Made by a program: the position numbers and the translations under genes. From the NCBI GenBank assembly GCA_965206405.1, contig CBDBJQ010000006.1, positions 2,046,001 to 2,110,000 of the forward strand: a stretch of 64,000 nucleotides of DNA, read 5' to 3'. Under the pieces are notes generated by a model. That model was not told the origin of the DNA, ran no database searches, and worked only from the letters and a program-made list of their open reading frames with translations. Shown piece after piece: positions 35,695-43,691 of the stretch. The stretch's first letter is position 1. Every line of letters starts with the position of its first letter. Source of the stretch: CBDBJQ01 sp965206405. GTDB taxonomy: Bacteria > Pseudomonadota > Alphaproteobacteria > UBA8366.

Positions 35695-36222
35695 ATGGCG
35701 TCATCCGGGTTCTCAAACGAGGGTAAAATCGGAGCAATCAGGAAGCGGCTCTCCGCACTGGAAACAGAACGTGCGGATATCAAGGCAGAACTTGCCGCCA
35801 TCGTCGCCAGTCGAGCAAGCCCAGCATCGGGAATACCCCAGCCGTGTCCTGGAAAGCTAACGTCCACGTCACCGCCTGATGAAAAAATAGCGCTATTTCG
35901 ATCTTTATTTCGAGGCCGCGAGGATGTCTTTCCTTTCCGAAACGCTGGACCAATTCGCGCAGTGGCAAATCTGGCTACGCTCCCGCCTGTACTAATGAAT
36001 GGGTGCCCCGGTTCTGCTGCAAACCGAAGATTAAATGTAGTGACTGTCCAAACCGCGCCTTTGTGCCCATGACCGATACCATCATTAGTCGGCACCTCAG
36101 CAAAACCACGGATGGCTGGGATTTTACCATCGGCGTCTATCTCATGCTTACCGATGAAACCTGTAGGTTCCTGGCTGCCGACTTTGACAAAGAATCATGG
36201 CCGCATGACGTTACGGCATTTC
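35695..36222 (+). pseudogene. N-terminal remnant of a second primase-helicase
   Basis: Residues corresponding to 10-170 of the protein at 29351-31792 are readable: a coiled coil (IRKRLSALETERADIKAELAA), LFRGREDVFP, the Cys cluster KIKCSDCPNRAF, and FLAADFDKESWPHDVTAF. A tandem duplication of CTTTC (35928-35937) adds 5 nt and shifts the frame in the middle. The sequence stops dead at an IS1380 end fragment (36223-36265). Codon use is GC-richer than in the intact copy, so this is a separate lineage rather than a recent duplication. GGAGG lies 10 nt before the ATG. Confidence 0.82.
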
Positions 36223-36265
36223 AGCGGGAAACCAACCGGCCGGACGTCTTCATGAAATATCCGGG
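36223..36265 (+). mobile_element. IS1380 right-end fragment (43 bp)
   Basis: The terminal 43 bp of the element, ending TTCATGAAATATCCGGG, are followed by CTAG. They abut the broken primase gene. Confidence 0.75.
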
Positions 36266-36271
36266 CTAGAG

Positions 36272-36592
36272 ATGTTGTTGGTCTCATGCGGGCAGATTCA
36301 AGAACGGCTGGAGCCTGAGCACCTGAAGATGAAAAATCAAAATTCCGGCAAGCCAACGCTGCAATGGACGTTGTTACGTTCTCTTGCCACAACGGGTGGC
36401 AGTATTTCTTGGCAAGATCAGGATGCTACTGATCGCGTTAAAAAGCAGAAGCAGGAATTGGCAAACAAGCTCAAACAAACTTTCGGCCTTTCAGAAGACC
36501 CGGTTCCTTGGAATGAGAACGACAAAGCATACAAAGCAAGATTTTTTGCTATCAAAGCTGCCGATAACGTGCTGCGTCAGCTCACTGGTTGA
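36272..36592 (+). CDS. Hypothetical protein, probable C-terminal fragment
   Basis: This 106-residue frame contains TLQWTLLRSLATTGGSISWQDQ, then DATDRVKKQKQELANKLKQTFG and AADNVLRQLTG. It looks like a winged-helix DNA-binding C-terminus cut off from its upstream part by the IS1380 fragment. A shorter homologous stretch is at 28806-29010. I do not recognise the family. Confidence 0.45.
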   Translation: MLLVSCGQIQERLEPEHLKMKNQNSGKPTLQWTLLRSLATTGGSISWQDQDATDRVKKQKQELANKLKQTFGLSEDPVPWNENDKAYKARFFAIKAADNVLRQLTG

Positions 36593-37025
36593 CAATGACA
36601 GGCATAGACCGGTGCGAACTGGTCAATTGCCAACCCCTTGATTTCCCACGACTAAAAGCTCCGCACTTCGGTTTTTCAAGTACGATGTTTTTCAGGAAAG
36701 GAGCCTATATAGGAGAAAAATTAGAAAAACGGGGTGTTTTTATAGAGAGGCAGTCAATTGCAAACAGCAAAAAAAGCCCGCAAATGCTGGGCTTTTGAGG
36801 CTATGCCATTTCGGACATATAAAAGGTCGCTTGATGCTAATGGCGGAGGGCACGACATACCAGCGACTTTTTCTCGTAAAGGCAGTCAAAACCCTTCGAA
36901 AACCTGCGATTAACCGAGCATTTTTATTCTCTTAGTTCGGTATTCAAGCGGGTTTCTGTGCAGAATTCAGCAGTCCAGCGGCTTACATCAAACATCCACG
37001 ATTTAAGGCTGAAAACCAAACGGAA
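36593..37025 (+). other. Gene-free stretch
   Basis: No credible gene is seen. The first 260 bases are the continuation of the similarity with 29011-29140. A strong bidirectional terminator is at 36772-36796. The rest shows only short frames. Confidence 0.5.
36772..36796 (+). terminator. Rho-independent terminator, bidirectional
   Basis: AAAAGCCC and GGGCTTTT are separated by a 9-nt loop. The T-run of either strand is part of the stem, so it can work in both directions. Confidence 0.8.
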
Positions 37026-37439
37026 CTACTGAACGTTTGCATGTCTTTTCAAGATTTCCAGCCCCTTCGGGTCCCGGTTCAGAAGGAGTAATGCACTAGT
37101 TACCGCATGGCTGGGGAGAACGTCCCCGCTTTCGTATTTCTGAAACGCGTTCGGCCCTCCTCCGATCAGACGACCGGCATCTTTCTGGGTTAGTTTTAAC
37201 CGTTTCCGGATTCGGCGAACGGCTTGAGGCTCCAGCAAACCCTCAACCTTCGCCTTCAACAAATTCAATTCCCGATCGGAAACCTTCATATCCACACCGG
37301 TATGGATGCTCTCGTCACTCGCATCGCAATACCAGCCCGGCATGTCAAAGATCGCCGAATGGCCTTTGTATGTGATGGTCATTGGACGAATGCCCCGTTC
37401 CATCGGTTGGCCTGTTTCCGGGCAGGTTGGGTTAGTCAT
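37026..37439 (-). CDS. mqsA: MqsA-family antitoxin
   Basis: The 137-residue protein has an N-terminal MqsA-type domain (PETGQPMERGIRPMTITYKG...FDMPGWYCDASDESIHTG) and a C-terminal helix-turn-helix (KLTQKDAGRLIGGGPNAFQKYESGDVLPS). Escherichia coli MqsA binds zinc with two CxxC pairs. Here only the first Cys of each pair remains (CPET, CDAS), so the metal site is probably lost, as in some other members. It overlaps mqsR by 8 nt and should repress the operon. Confidence 0.88.
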   Translation of the reverse strand: MTNPTCPETGQPMERGIRPMTITYKGHSAIFDMPGWYCDASDESIHTGVDMKVSDRELNLLKAKVEGLLEPQAVRRIRKRLKLTQKDAGRLIGGGPNAFQKYESGDVLPSHAVTSALLLLNRDPKGLEILKRHANVQ

Positions 37440-37689
37440 TGCCCTTCTCCTTAAACGACAAGAGTAGAAAGTCCGTCACCGCGTCTGCGGTGAACTTGAC
37501 ATAAAGCGTGCCCCGTTCGGACGGCACATAGTAAACATCCTGCCAGACTCGATGATCAGCATATGATGTCATCGACTTGAAAAAGTGTTTCCGGTCGACA
37601 GACTGGATCGCACCGACGATTTCCCTGCGTCCGAACCCCAAGGCTGCGGCACCCCTGATTGCAGAACCTGTTGCATTCAATCCCTCCAC
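37432..37689 (-). CDS. mqsR: MqsR-family mRNA interferase toxin, 5' end apparently disrupted
   Basis: The frame contains the conserved FFKSMTSYADHRVWQDVYYVPSE and LLLSFKEK. Upstream of the GTG at 37689 the same frame codes KRKPTYDLEAIKSAFST, the expected MqsR N-terminus, but it is preceded by GTG-ACT-TAA. The TAA (37741-37743) falls where a Glu codon is expected at position 3, and the initiator is GTG (37747-37749). Either the toxin starts at the internal GTG without its first 20 residues, or it has been silenced by the nonsense change. The antitoxin is intact. Confidence 0.75.
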   Translation of the reverse strand: MEGLNATGSAIRGAAALGFGRREIVGAIQSVDRKHFFKSMTSYADHRVWQDVYYVPSERGTLYVKFTADAVTDFLLLSFKEKGND

Positions 37690-37754
37690 CGTCGAGAAAG
37701 CCGATTTGATCGCCTCTAAATCATATGTTGGCTTGCGCTTTTAAGTCACAGCTG

Positions 37755-37783
37755 AACATAGCACCATAATGGTGCTTTTTCAA
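37755..37783 (-). promoter_or_regulatory. mqsRA promoter with palindromic operator in the spacer
   Basis: On the minus strand TTGAAA (37778-37783) and TATGTT (37755-37760) are 17 nt apart. The spacer is filled by the 17-bp perfect palindrome AGCACCAT-A-ATGGTGCT (37760-37776). A related half, CACAATGGTG, lies upstream at 37791-37800. This is a classic autoregulated toxin-antitoxin promoter layout. Confidence 0.65.
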
Positions 37784-37872
37784 GAGGCGCCACAATGGTG
37801 TATTCCCGATGGTTGGTGCTACCCAATCAAATAGGGAAAACCTGCGCCTATTGCATCGGTTTGTCACAAAAA

Positions 37873-38208
37873 TCATGCGCGTTTCTCCTCATCACCTTCC
37901 TCTCGGCTCACTGGTTTCGCCAGCGCAGCAGTTGCCTGGAAAAACGCATCCTGCTGTTCGTCGGACATACCGCGGAACAAGTCCAGAAGCGCGCGCTCGC
38001 GTTCGGATTTGGCCTGCGGCGGGGCATCCAGAAGATCGAAGGGGTGGCAGTCGAGCGCTTCTGCCAATCTGTCCACCCAGTCCACCGTCAGCCCCCGGCG
38101 GCCTTTTTCGAGATGGCTGATCTGCTGGTTGCTCGCCCCCACCATATCGGCCAGGGCCTGAAGGGTCAGACCACGCGCCTTTCGCAGTTCGGCAATGCGG
38201 TTTTTCAT
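37873..38208 (-). CDS. XRE-family transcriptional regulator
   Basis: The 111-residue protein has a Cro/C1-type helix-turn-helix at residues 4-58 (ELRKARGLTLQALADMVGASNQQISHLEKGRRGL). The helical tail (residues 75-111) resembles phage- and island-type repressors. GGGAAG precedes the ATG. It is a candidate control gene of the island. No partner is obvious. Confidence 0.88.
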   Translation of the reverse strand: MKNRIAELRKARGLTLQALADMVGASNQQISHLEKGRRGLTVDWVDRLAEALDCHPFDLLDAPPQAKSERERALLDLFRGMSDEQQDAFFQATAALAKPVSREEGDEEKRA

Positions 38209-38482
38209 GCCCAGCTTCCCACATTATTCACTTTTTCGACCAAATTACCCCCACTATTCCCCGGGAGCAACCAGTGCGTAAGCAATTGGAAATAAGGGCT
38301 GTATCCCACTTGATTCGCCATATTTATAAGTTTTACTACATAATGGATGGATTCCTGACTTCTGATTTCCTACGATCCGGACGAATCAAGCCGCACCTTC
38401 CGGTACTTTGGCCTGACAACACCAGGGTTTTGGAAAGGATCGATTTTGACAACGGCAAGAATTATGTGGATCGGAAGAAGAC
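38209..38482 (+). other. Gap upstream of the recombinase
   Basis: Only a 54-codon frame starting at the ATG near 38343 is seen (MDGFLTSDFLRSGRIKPHLP), without recognisable family or good ribosome-binding site. Confidence 0.3.
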
Positions 38483-38788
38483 ATGCGCGCAGATGCCCGC
38501 CCTGTGATCAGGGCCGCCGAATATATACGTATGTCGACCGAGCATCAGAAGTATTCGACCGAGAACCAGGGCGAAGCAATCCGCGCCTATGCCACCACCC
38601 ACAGCATGAAGATCGTGCGCACCTATGCCGATGCGGGCAAGAGCGGGCTGAGCATCAAAGGGCGTGATGCGCTCCAGCGCCTCATCGAAGATGTCGAAAC
38701 CGGCGCGGCGGATTTCGAGGTCATTCTGGTCTACGACATCAGCCGCTGGGGCCGGTTTCAGGATGCGGATGAATCCGCCTATTCATGA
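38483..38788 (+). pseudogene. Serine recombinase (resolvase/invertase), truncated
   Basis: The N-terminal catalytic domain is clear: AAEYIRMSTEHQKYSTENQ holds the nucleophilic Ser, and VILVYDISRWGRFQDADESAY holds the later conserved residues. At residue 100 the frame enters an IS1380 end fragment and stops. The DNA-binding and coiled-coil domains are absent from the rest of the window. It was probably the integrase of a mobile element in this island. Confidence 0.85.
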
Positions 38789-38909
38789 AATATTCGGGCT
38801 AAACTCCAGGCTCCGCCCGAATACGCAGGAAATCTATGTCAAAGACACCACGAAAAGCCGAATTGAGGCGGGAAACCAACCCGCCGGACGCCTTGATGAA
38901 ATATCCGGG
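38782..38909 (+). mobile_element. IS1380 end fragment (about 130 bp)
   Basis: The fragment matches the right end of the element (CGCAGGAAATCTATGTC...ATGAAATATCCGGG) and is followed by CTAA. A second end-like sequence, TTCATGAAATATTCGGGCTAA, marks its left boundary, where the recombinase is cut. Confidence 0.75.
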
Positions 38910-38913
38910 CTAA

Positions 38914-39046
38914 AGGGCGCTGAGCCTGCGAGTTTCGTCGCCGACCTTCCGGTTGTTTCCCTGAAGGTCAGGGGGCTGACGCCGCCCAGATTGAGCTTGC
39001 GCCCCTTGATATGACGGGATAAACCATTACCTAATGCGTAACGAAA
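38914..39046 (-). other. Possible IS3-type orfB tail
   Basis: The minus strand reads LNLGGVSPLTFRETTG, which resembles the C-terminus of IS3 transposases (LGGVSPEAFE), but nothing else of the element is recognisable. Confidence 0.25.
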
Positions 39047-39059
39047 ATGAGACGAGCCG

Positions 39060-39395
39060 TTGGACATCGCCTTCCGGACGCGAAAGCTCGAGAAGATCTT
39101 CAACTCAGCCAGCGAGCTCCAGAAGGCGTATGGCGCTCGGATGGCCAGAACGATCATGAATCGCCTTGCCGTCCTGAATGCGGCCCGCGCGTTGGCCCTG
39201 GTCCCTACGACGCCGCCCGACCGGCGGCATCAGTTGCGGGGAGATCGGGACGAGCAGTTTGCCGTCGATCTCGTGCACCCGCACAGGCTCGTTTTCGAAG
39301 CCAATCACGACCCGATCCCCCGCAAGAAGGATGGAGGGATTGATGTGGAACAGGTGACCGCGATCACGATCACCAACGTGATCGACTATCACTGA
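39060..39395 (+). CDS. higB: HigB/RelE-family toxin
   Basis: The 111-residue protein is a RelE-fold mRNA interferase of the killer-protein type: it starts (TTG) DIAFRTRKLEKIF and contains HQLRGDRDEQFAVDLVHPHRLVFEANHDP and a C-terminal ITITNVIDYH. No ATG is in frame near the start, so TTG initiation is inferred. It is followed after 12 nt by its presumed antitoxin on the same strand, in the toxin-first order typical of higBA. Confidence 0.85.
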   Translation: MDIAFRTRKLEKIFNSASELQKAYGARMARTIMNRLAVLNAARALALVPTTPPDRRHQLRGDRDEQFAVDLVHPHRLVFEANHDPIPRKKDGGIDVEQVTAITITNVIDYH

Positions 39396-39407
39396 AGGAA
39401 GAGAGAC

Positions 39408-40499
39408 ATGGCGACAGCAACCAATCAGTTTCGGCCGGACTATGCTGTACCGCCGGGGTGGGTCCTGGAGGAGCGCCTGGAAGTACAAGGCATCTCGCAG
39501 GCTGAGTTCGCTCGGCGGTGCGGCCGCTCTCCCAAACTGATCAGTGAGATCATCGCGGGAAAGGCATCCCTTGAGCCGGAGACAGCTCTCCAGTTTGAGA
39601 AGGTGCTCGGCGTGGATGCGAGCATCTTGCTCGGCATCGAGGCAGATTACCAACTCCACCGAGCGCGGGAGAGTGAAGCGGCCGACGCCGCGGGCTCGGG
39701 CGCATGGGTGAAGGGGTTTCCGGTCAAAGAGCTGGCTAAACGCGGCGCTATTCGTCGGCCCAAGACCGATGCAGATGCCGTCTCAGAGCTTCTAGCGTTT
39801 TTCCGTGTTGGATCGGTCAACGCTTGGAATCTGAAGTATGGATTGGCGAACGTGGCCTATCGCCATTCGCCGAGCATTAAGAGCGACGAGACGGCATTGG
39901 CAACGTGGCTCCGGCTTGGGGAGATCGAGGCGGAGGGGCAGGAGTGCGCCGACTACAGCGAGAATCGGTTCAAAAAGGTACTGAAGGAAATCCGCGAATT
40001 AACTCGTGCGCCGATCGAACAGGCGCTTCCCCGCTCACGACAGCTTTGCAATCAGTCAGGTGTCGCACTGGTGTTGGTCAAGCCATTGCCGAAGACGGCC
40101 CTGAGCGGTGCGGCATGGTGGCAATCTCCAAGAAAGGCCGTGATCCAGCTGAGCGCTCGTCATAAGTCAGACGATCATCTGTGGTTCAGCTTTTTCCACG
40201 AAGCAGCGCATATTCTGCTGCATAGCAAGAAGAGCGTCTTCGTGGATGAAGTGAACGGGGGTGACGCTGACCTCGAGGCTGAGGCAAACGATTGGGCCGC
40301 GAACACTTTGATTCCCCGATCGGCCTGGGAGCGGTTCGTTCAGAGCTCTCTACGCAGTGAGCTCGCGGTTCGAGCCTTCGCGGAGGAGCAGGGGATTTCG
40401 CCGGGAATCGTTGTGGGGATGCTTCAACACCGGGATCTCCTTCCATGGACGCACCTAAATGGCCTCAAGATGAGACTGACCTGGAAAGACGAGGCGTAG
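39408..40499 (+). CDS. higA: HigA-like XRE regulator fused to ImmA/IrrE metallopeptidase
   Basis: The 363-residue protein has a HigA-type helix-turn-helix (LEVQGISQAEFARRCGRSPKLISEI, residues 25-49) and a C-terminal ImmA/IrrE-family zinc peptidase with HEAAH at 264-268. Simple HigA antitoxins are about 100 residues. The fused protease domain could let the antitoxin sense stress or degrade itself or a partner. GGAAGAGAG is upstream of the ATG. Confidence 0.87.
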   Translation: MATATNQFRPDYAVPPGWVLEERLEVQGISQAEFARRCGRSPKLISEIIAGKASLEPETALQFEKVLGVDASILLGIEADYQLHRARESEAADAAGSGAWVKGFPVKELAKRGAIRRPKTDADAVSELLAFFRVGSVNAWNLKYGLANVAYRHSPSIKSDETALATWLRLGEIEAEGQECADYSENRFKKVLKEIRELTRAPIEQALPRSRQLCNQSGVALVLVKPLPKTALSGAAWWQSPRKAVIQLSARHKSDDHLWFSFFHEAAHILLHSKKSVFVDEVNGGDADLEAEANDWAANTLIPRSAWERFVQSSLRSELAVRAFAEEQGISPGIVVGMLQHRDLLPWTHLNGLKMRLTWKDEA

Positions 40500-40706
40500 C
40501 CTCGGGTAGAGCAGGCGAGTTCTGTCTCACGAACAACCGCTCGTTCCGTCACAAGCATGCCGCCCGTCATCTGCTGGAGTGTTCCAGCCTGTCGAAGAGC
40601 GCCGCAGTCGCGGACTTCGGTGCGTTTGAGCCGCACGACGCCTTGAGCCACTCTGAACCGCTCCGGGTTTACCGGAGGCTCCAACTCATGAGTAGGATGG
40701 AGCATT

Positions 40707-41390
40707 ATGAGCAAGACAACGAACAAGTATTCACCAGAAGTGCGCGAACGTGCTGCGCGGATGGTATTGGATGGCGCAGGGGGCATGAAAGCCGTTGAGC
40801 GGCGATTGTATCGATTTCGTCGAAGATAGGCTGTGCGCCGCAAACGCTGAACGAATGGGTCAAGAAGGTTGAGATTGACACTGGTCAGCGCGGCGGCATC
40901 ACAACCGAACAAGCCGAGAAGATGAAGGCCCTTGAACGCGAAGTTCGCGAGCTGAAGAAGGCCAATGAGATCCTTCGCAAAGCGTCCGCATATTTTGCCC
41001 AGGCGGAGTTCGACCGCCCATTCAAGCGATGATCCAGTTCATAGAAGATCACCGGGGTAATCATGGGCCGGGGTAATCATGGGTTGGGCCAACCTACCGT
41101 GTTCTGCCGATTGCCCCAGCAACGTTCTATGACCATTTGGCCAAGCGCGCTGACCCTTCACGTCTTTCGGATCGCGCCAAGCATGACGAAGAGCTGAAGC
41201 CAGAGATCGAGCGGGTCCTTGAGGAAAACCTCAACGTCTGCAGCGCGTGCGCAAAGTCTGGCACCAAATGCGCAGAGAAGGCTTTGATGTTGCGCGCTGC
41301 ACTGTCGCGCGGCTGATGGAGGACATTGGGATCGTAGGTGTTGTGCGCGGCAAACCAAAGACAACGATCCCGGATAAGGCACTGCCGAAG
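40707..41390 (+). pseudogene. IS3-family element remnant (orfA and orfB 5' part)
   Basis: orfA starts MSKTTNKYSPEVRERAARMVLDG, loses bases near 40790 and resumes in another frame (AIVSISSKIGCAPQTLNEWVKKVEIDTGQRGG...KANEILRKASAYFAQAEFDRPFKR*). orfB starts MIQFIEDHRG, is disrupted by a 16-bp tandem duplication (41052-41083) and a missing segment near 41240, and continues as MRKVWHQMRREGFDVARCTVARLM before breaking off at about 41390. A hairpin CTCCGG-GTTTA-CCGGAG lies upstream (40661-40677). From 40500 to 40706 no gene is seen. Confidence 0.85.
41052..41083. repeat. 16-bp tandem duplication
   Basis: CCGGGGTAATCATGGG occurs twice in a row inside the IS3 orfB remnant. Confidence 0.9.
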
Positions 41391-41484
41391 GGTTCTGGGG
41401 TATGGTTCTTCGGTGACTTTTGTGACCTTGCGGGTAGAAACGCCGTTCAGCACCCGCTCACGGTTAAGAACAACGAAGCCAGTA

Positions 41485-42711
41485 TCATTTCGTTCCCCAG
41501 AGGGTCGAGGCCGGCACAGCCGCCAGGCGGTCTCCGAAGGGGACAACATCCTTGCTATCGTAGAGTACCGCGCCGAATGCGAACCTATCGCCACAAGCCT
41601 CGGCCAGGGTTCGAAGCCCATTAAAGTCGGATGAGCGGACAGTTGCAGATGCTTTGACCTCAATACCAGCGATCATGCCGTCGTCGCGTTCAAGAACAAT
41701 ATCGACCTCGCGCATTCCCTGGTCTCGGAAATGATAGGCGCTCAGCCGCATATCGGAACCGGCCATCAGTTTTAGCACTTCCGAGAATACAAATGTCTCC
41801 AGAACCGAGCCAATCAGATCCCTGTTATTTCGGACCCGTTCCAATGTCAGACCACGAGTTGCGGCAAGCAGCGCGGTATCCAGGAAGTGGAGCTTGGCCG
41901 TCTTAGTGATGCGCTTGATGGCATTCGTGTACCAAGGCTGCAATGTCGAGACCAGAAACACCTGCTCCAGCAGCCCGACATAGCGCTGACTAGTCTTGTG
42001 ACTGACATTGATACTCGACCCGAACTGGGAGTAGTTAACCAGCTGGCCGGAATGCTCGGCCAGAAACCGAACGAATCCAGGCAGCTCTGTCAGCTTTTCG
42101 ACATCGGCAATGTCTCTTAGATCACGTGTGAGTACCGAGGTCAGATAGGAGCGCGCCCAATCCTGTCGGCGCCGTTCGCTCCCGCGCGTTAGGGCCTCTG
42201 GGAATCCCCCCTGCAGGACGACCTCCAGAAGATCGTCGCCCAGCACAGGGTTCTTGACGGATCTCAATTTCCCCTCGAACAACTGCTCCAGGAATGCCGG
42301 TTCCGCCGCTTCAAGTTCCGCACGTGCAAGGGGCAGCATTCGCAATGTCTCGATGCGCCCGGCAAGACTGTCCGCGACCTTGGGCAAGGTCAACACGTTG
42401 GCTGACCCTGTGAGAAGAAACCGCCCAGGTTGGTAGTCCTCGTCGATGGACTTCTTGATCGCCAAAAGCAGTTCCGGTGCCCTTTGGATTTCGTCAATCG
42501 TGGCGACGTCCAGCCCCCGAGTGAACCCAGCGGGATCGGCGCGCGCGGCGTCCAGAACGGTCTGGTCATCCAATGTGATGTAAGTCCTCTCTTCCCCTCC
42601 AACAGCTTGCGCAAGCGTCGTTTTTCCGGCACGTCTCGGCCCGATGATCAAAACAACCGGTGTATCCGATAGTGCTTCGCGTACGCGCGTGTCTAAAAGT
42701 CGTTTATACAT
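41485..42711 (-). CDS. AAA-type ATPase with DUF4143 C-terminal domain
   Basis: The 408-residue protein has Walker A GPRRAGKT at 24-31, Walker B IDEIQR at 72-77, and a sensor region (FLLTGSANVL). The C-terminal DUF4143 half ends in a nuclease-like fold: ExD-xK appears as REVDIVLERDDGMIAGIEVKAS. The function of these proteins is not established; many sit in accessory regions and may act in defence or DNA handling. The ATG at 42711 is preferred over an upstream in-frame start at 42774. A perfect palindrome (42748-42763) lies in the promoter region. Confidence 0.85.
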   Translation of the reverse strand: MYKRLLDTRVREALSDTPVVLIIGPRRAGKTTLAQAVGGEERTYITLDDQTVLDAARADPAGFTRGLDVATIDEIQRAPELLLAIKKSIDEDYQPGRFLLTGSANVLTLPKVADSLAGRIETLRMLPLARAELEAAEPAFLEQLFEGKLRSVKNPVLGDDLLEVVLQGGFPEALTRGSERRRQDWARSYLTSVLTRDLRDIADVEKLTELPGFVRFLAEHSGQLVNYSQFGSSINVSHKTSQRYVGLLEQVFLVSTLQPWYTNAIKRITKTAKLHFLDTALLAATRGLTLERVRNNRDLIGSVLETFVFSEVLKLMAGSDMRLSAYHFRDQGMREVDIVLERDDGMIAGIEVKASATVRSSDFNGLRTLAEACGDRFAFGAVLYDSKDVVPFGDRLAAVPASTLWGTK

Positions 42712-42747
42712 GTTCTTGTTAGCCGTCAGATTGAAAGGACAATCTTC

Positions 42748-42774
42748 GGTAATTGGAATTACCCCGCCTGTCAA
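42748..42774 (-). promoter_or_regulatory. Palindrome and -35 element upstream of the DUF4143 ATPase
   Basis: GGTAATT-GG-AATTACC is a perfect inverted repeat (42748-42763). A consensus TTGACA (minus strand, 42769-42774) lies next to it, with a weak -10 (TACCGA) overlapping the palindrome. One arm is repeated at 42792-42798. Confidence 0.45.
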
Positions 42775-42884
42775 TTAGAAGTCAAGAGGCCGGTAATTGG
42801 AAGCAAGAGTATTTTCTGAAAGCCATCTCACGCGGTCTCTACACCGTCTGGTGGGGATGTGCGTATACTCATATGGTTTCAATT

Positions 42885-43175
42885 CACGACGAGGCGCGCG
42901 TGGATAAGCCACCGGGTGTGCTTGTACTTGGTGATCTCGGTTATCTGGGAACATCGCTTGAAGTCCCGCTCAAAGCCTCAAAGAACCACCCCCTTACGGA
43001 CGAACAGAAAACTTACAACACTTGGCACGCAAAGCTGCGTATCGGCGTGGAGCACGGTATTTGCCGCATGAAAAAGTTCGGAATATTTGCCGAAACTTAC
43101 CGCGGCAACCGGCAGGAAAACATGATTGCCAAGAACGTCGGGGCGCTGGCAAACATGAATTTGAAAACAGCGTGA
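42885..43175 (+). pseudogene. IS5-like (DDE superfamily 4) transposase C-terminal remnant
   Basis: The frame reads GVLVLGDLGYLGTSLEVPLKASKN, then LTDEQKTYNTWHAKLRIGVEHGICRMKKFGIF and VGALANMN. This is the C-terminal catalytic part of an IS5-type transposase, with the last Glu in VEHGICRMKKF. The N-terminal portion is missing. Confidence 0.75.
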
Positions 43176-43475
43176 CCAAATGGGTAAGGATACATCCGTT
43201 CTCAATTACCTGATGCTATTGTGAATCAGGTCTACTAAGAATCCATGGAACACAAACCGCCAACAAAAATATCCGGGCTTTCAATGACCCGGAGTATAGT
43301 TAGAAAAAATTCACCAAATCGACGCAATCATCAGGCCCAGAGAATATCGGCCCCGAGAGACGGCTTCCGGGCCACTCGGCGCCGAGGTCGGTGTTCAGCC
43401 CCTCCCGCATAACCCTTGGATATAACGGAAAATCCGGCCGCAGCCGGATGGGGAGAAACGTTTCTCAAGGGCAAG
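43176..43475 (+). other. Gene-free stretch next to the tRNA
   Basis: No gene is seen. A short AATATCCGGGCT resembling an IS1380 end lies near 43269. The tRNA 3' end begins at 43476. Confidence 0.4.
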
Positions 43476-43563
43476 TGGCGGAGGGTGGGGGATTCGAACC
43501 CCCGCTACCCTTCTCGGGTAGACGGATTAGCAATCCGCTGCATTACCACTCTGCCAACCCTCC
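43476..43563 (-). tRNA. tRNA-Ser (anticodon GCT)
   Basis: On the minus strand the gene starts GGAGGGTTGGCAGAGTGG at 43563. The anticodon loop TTGCTAA gives GCT, a long variable arm (CTACCCGAGAAGGGTAG) marks serine, and the T-arm has GGTTCGAATCC. The acceptor stem GGAGGG pairs with CCCTCC. The discriminator is G and CCA is encoded (43476-43478). Confidence 0.97.
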
Positions 43564-43691
43564 GAAGGCGGACCTTTGAAAACGGGATAGGCCCTGCCAG
43601 TGCGCGCAGATATCGCCCTAACCTGCACGCTGTCAACGATGATGCGCTCGCATGGAGCTGCGTGGGTTGCCCCTGGGTTTACCGGGGTCGG

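Noticed and set aside
38274..38507. 77-codon frame upstream of the serine recombinase
   Set aside because: It has no ribosome-binding site, no recognisable motif, and overlaps the recombinase start.
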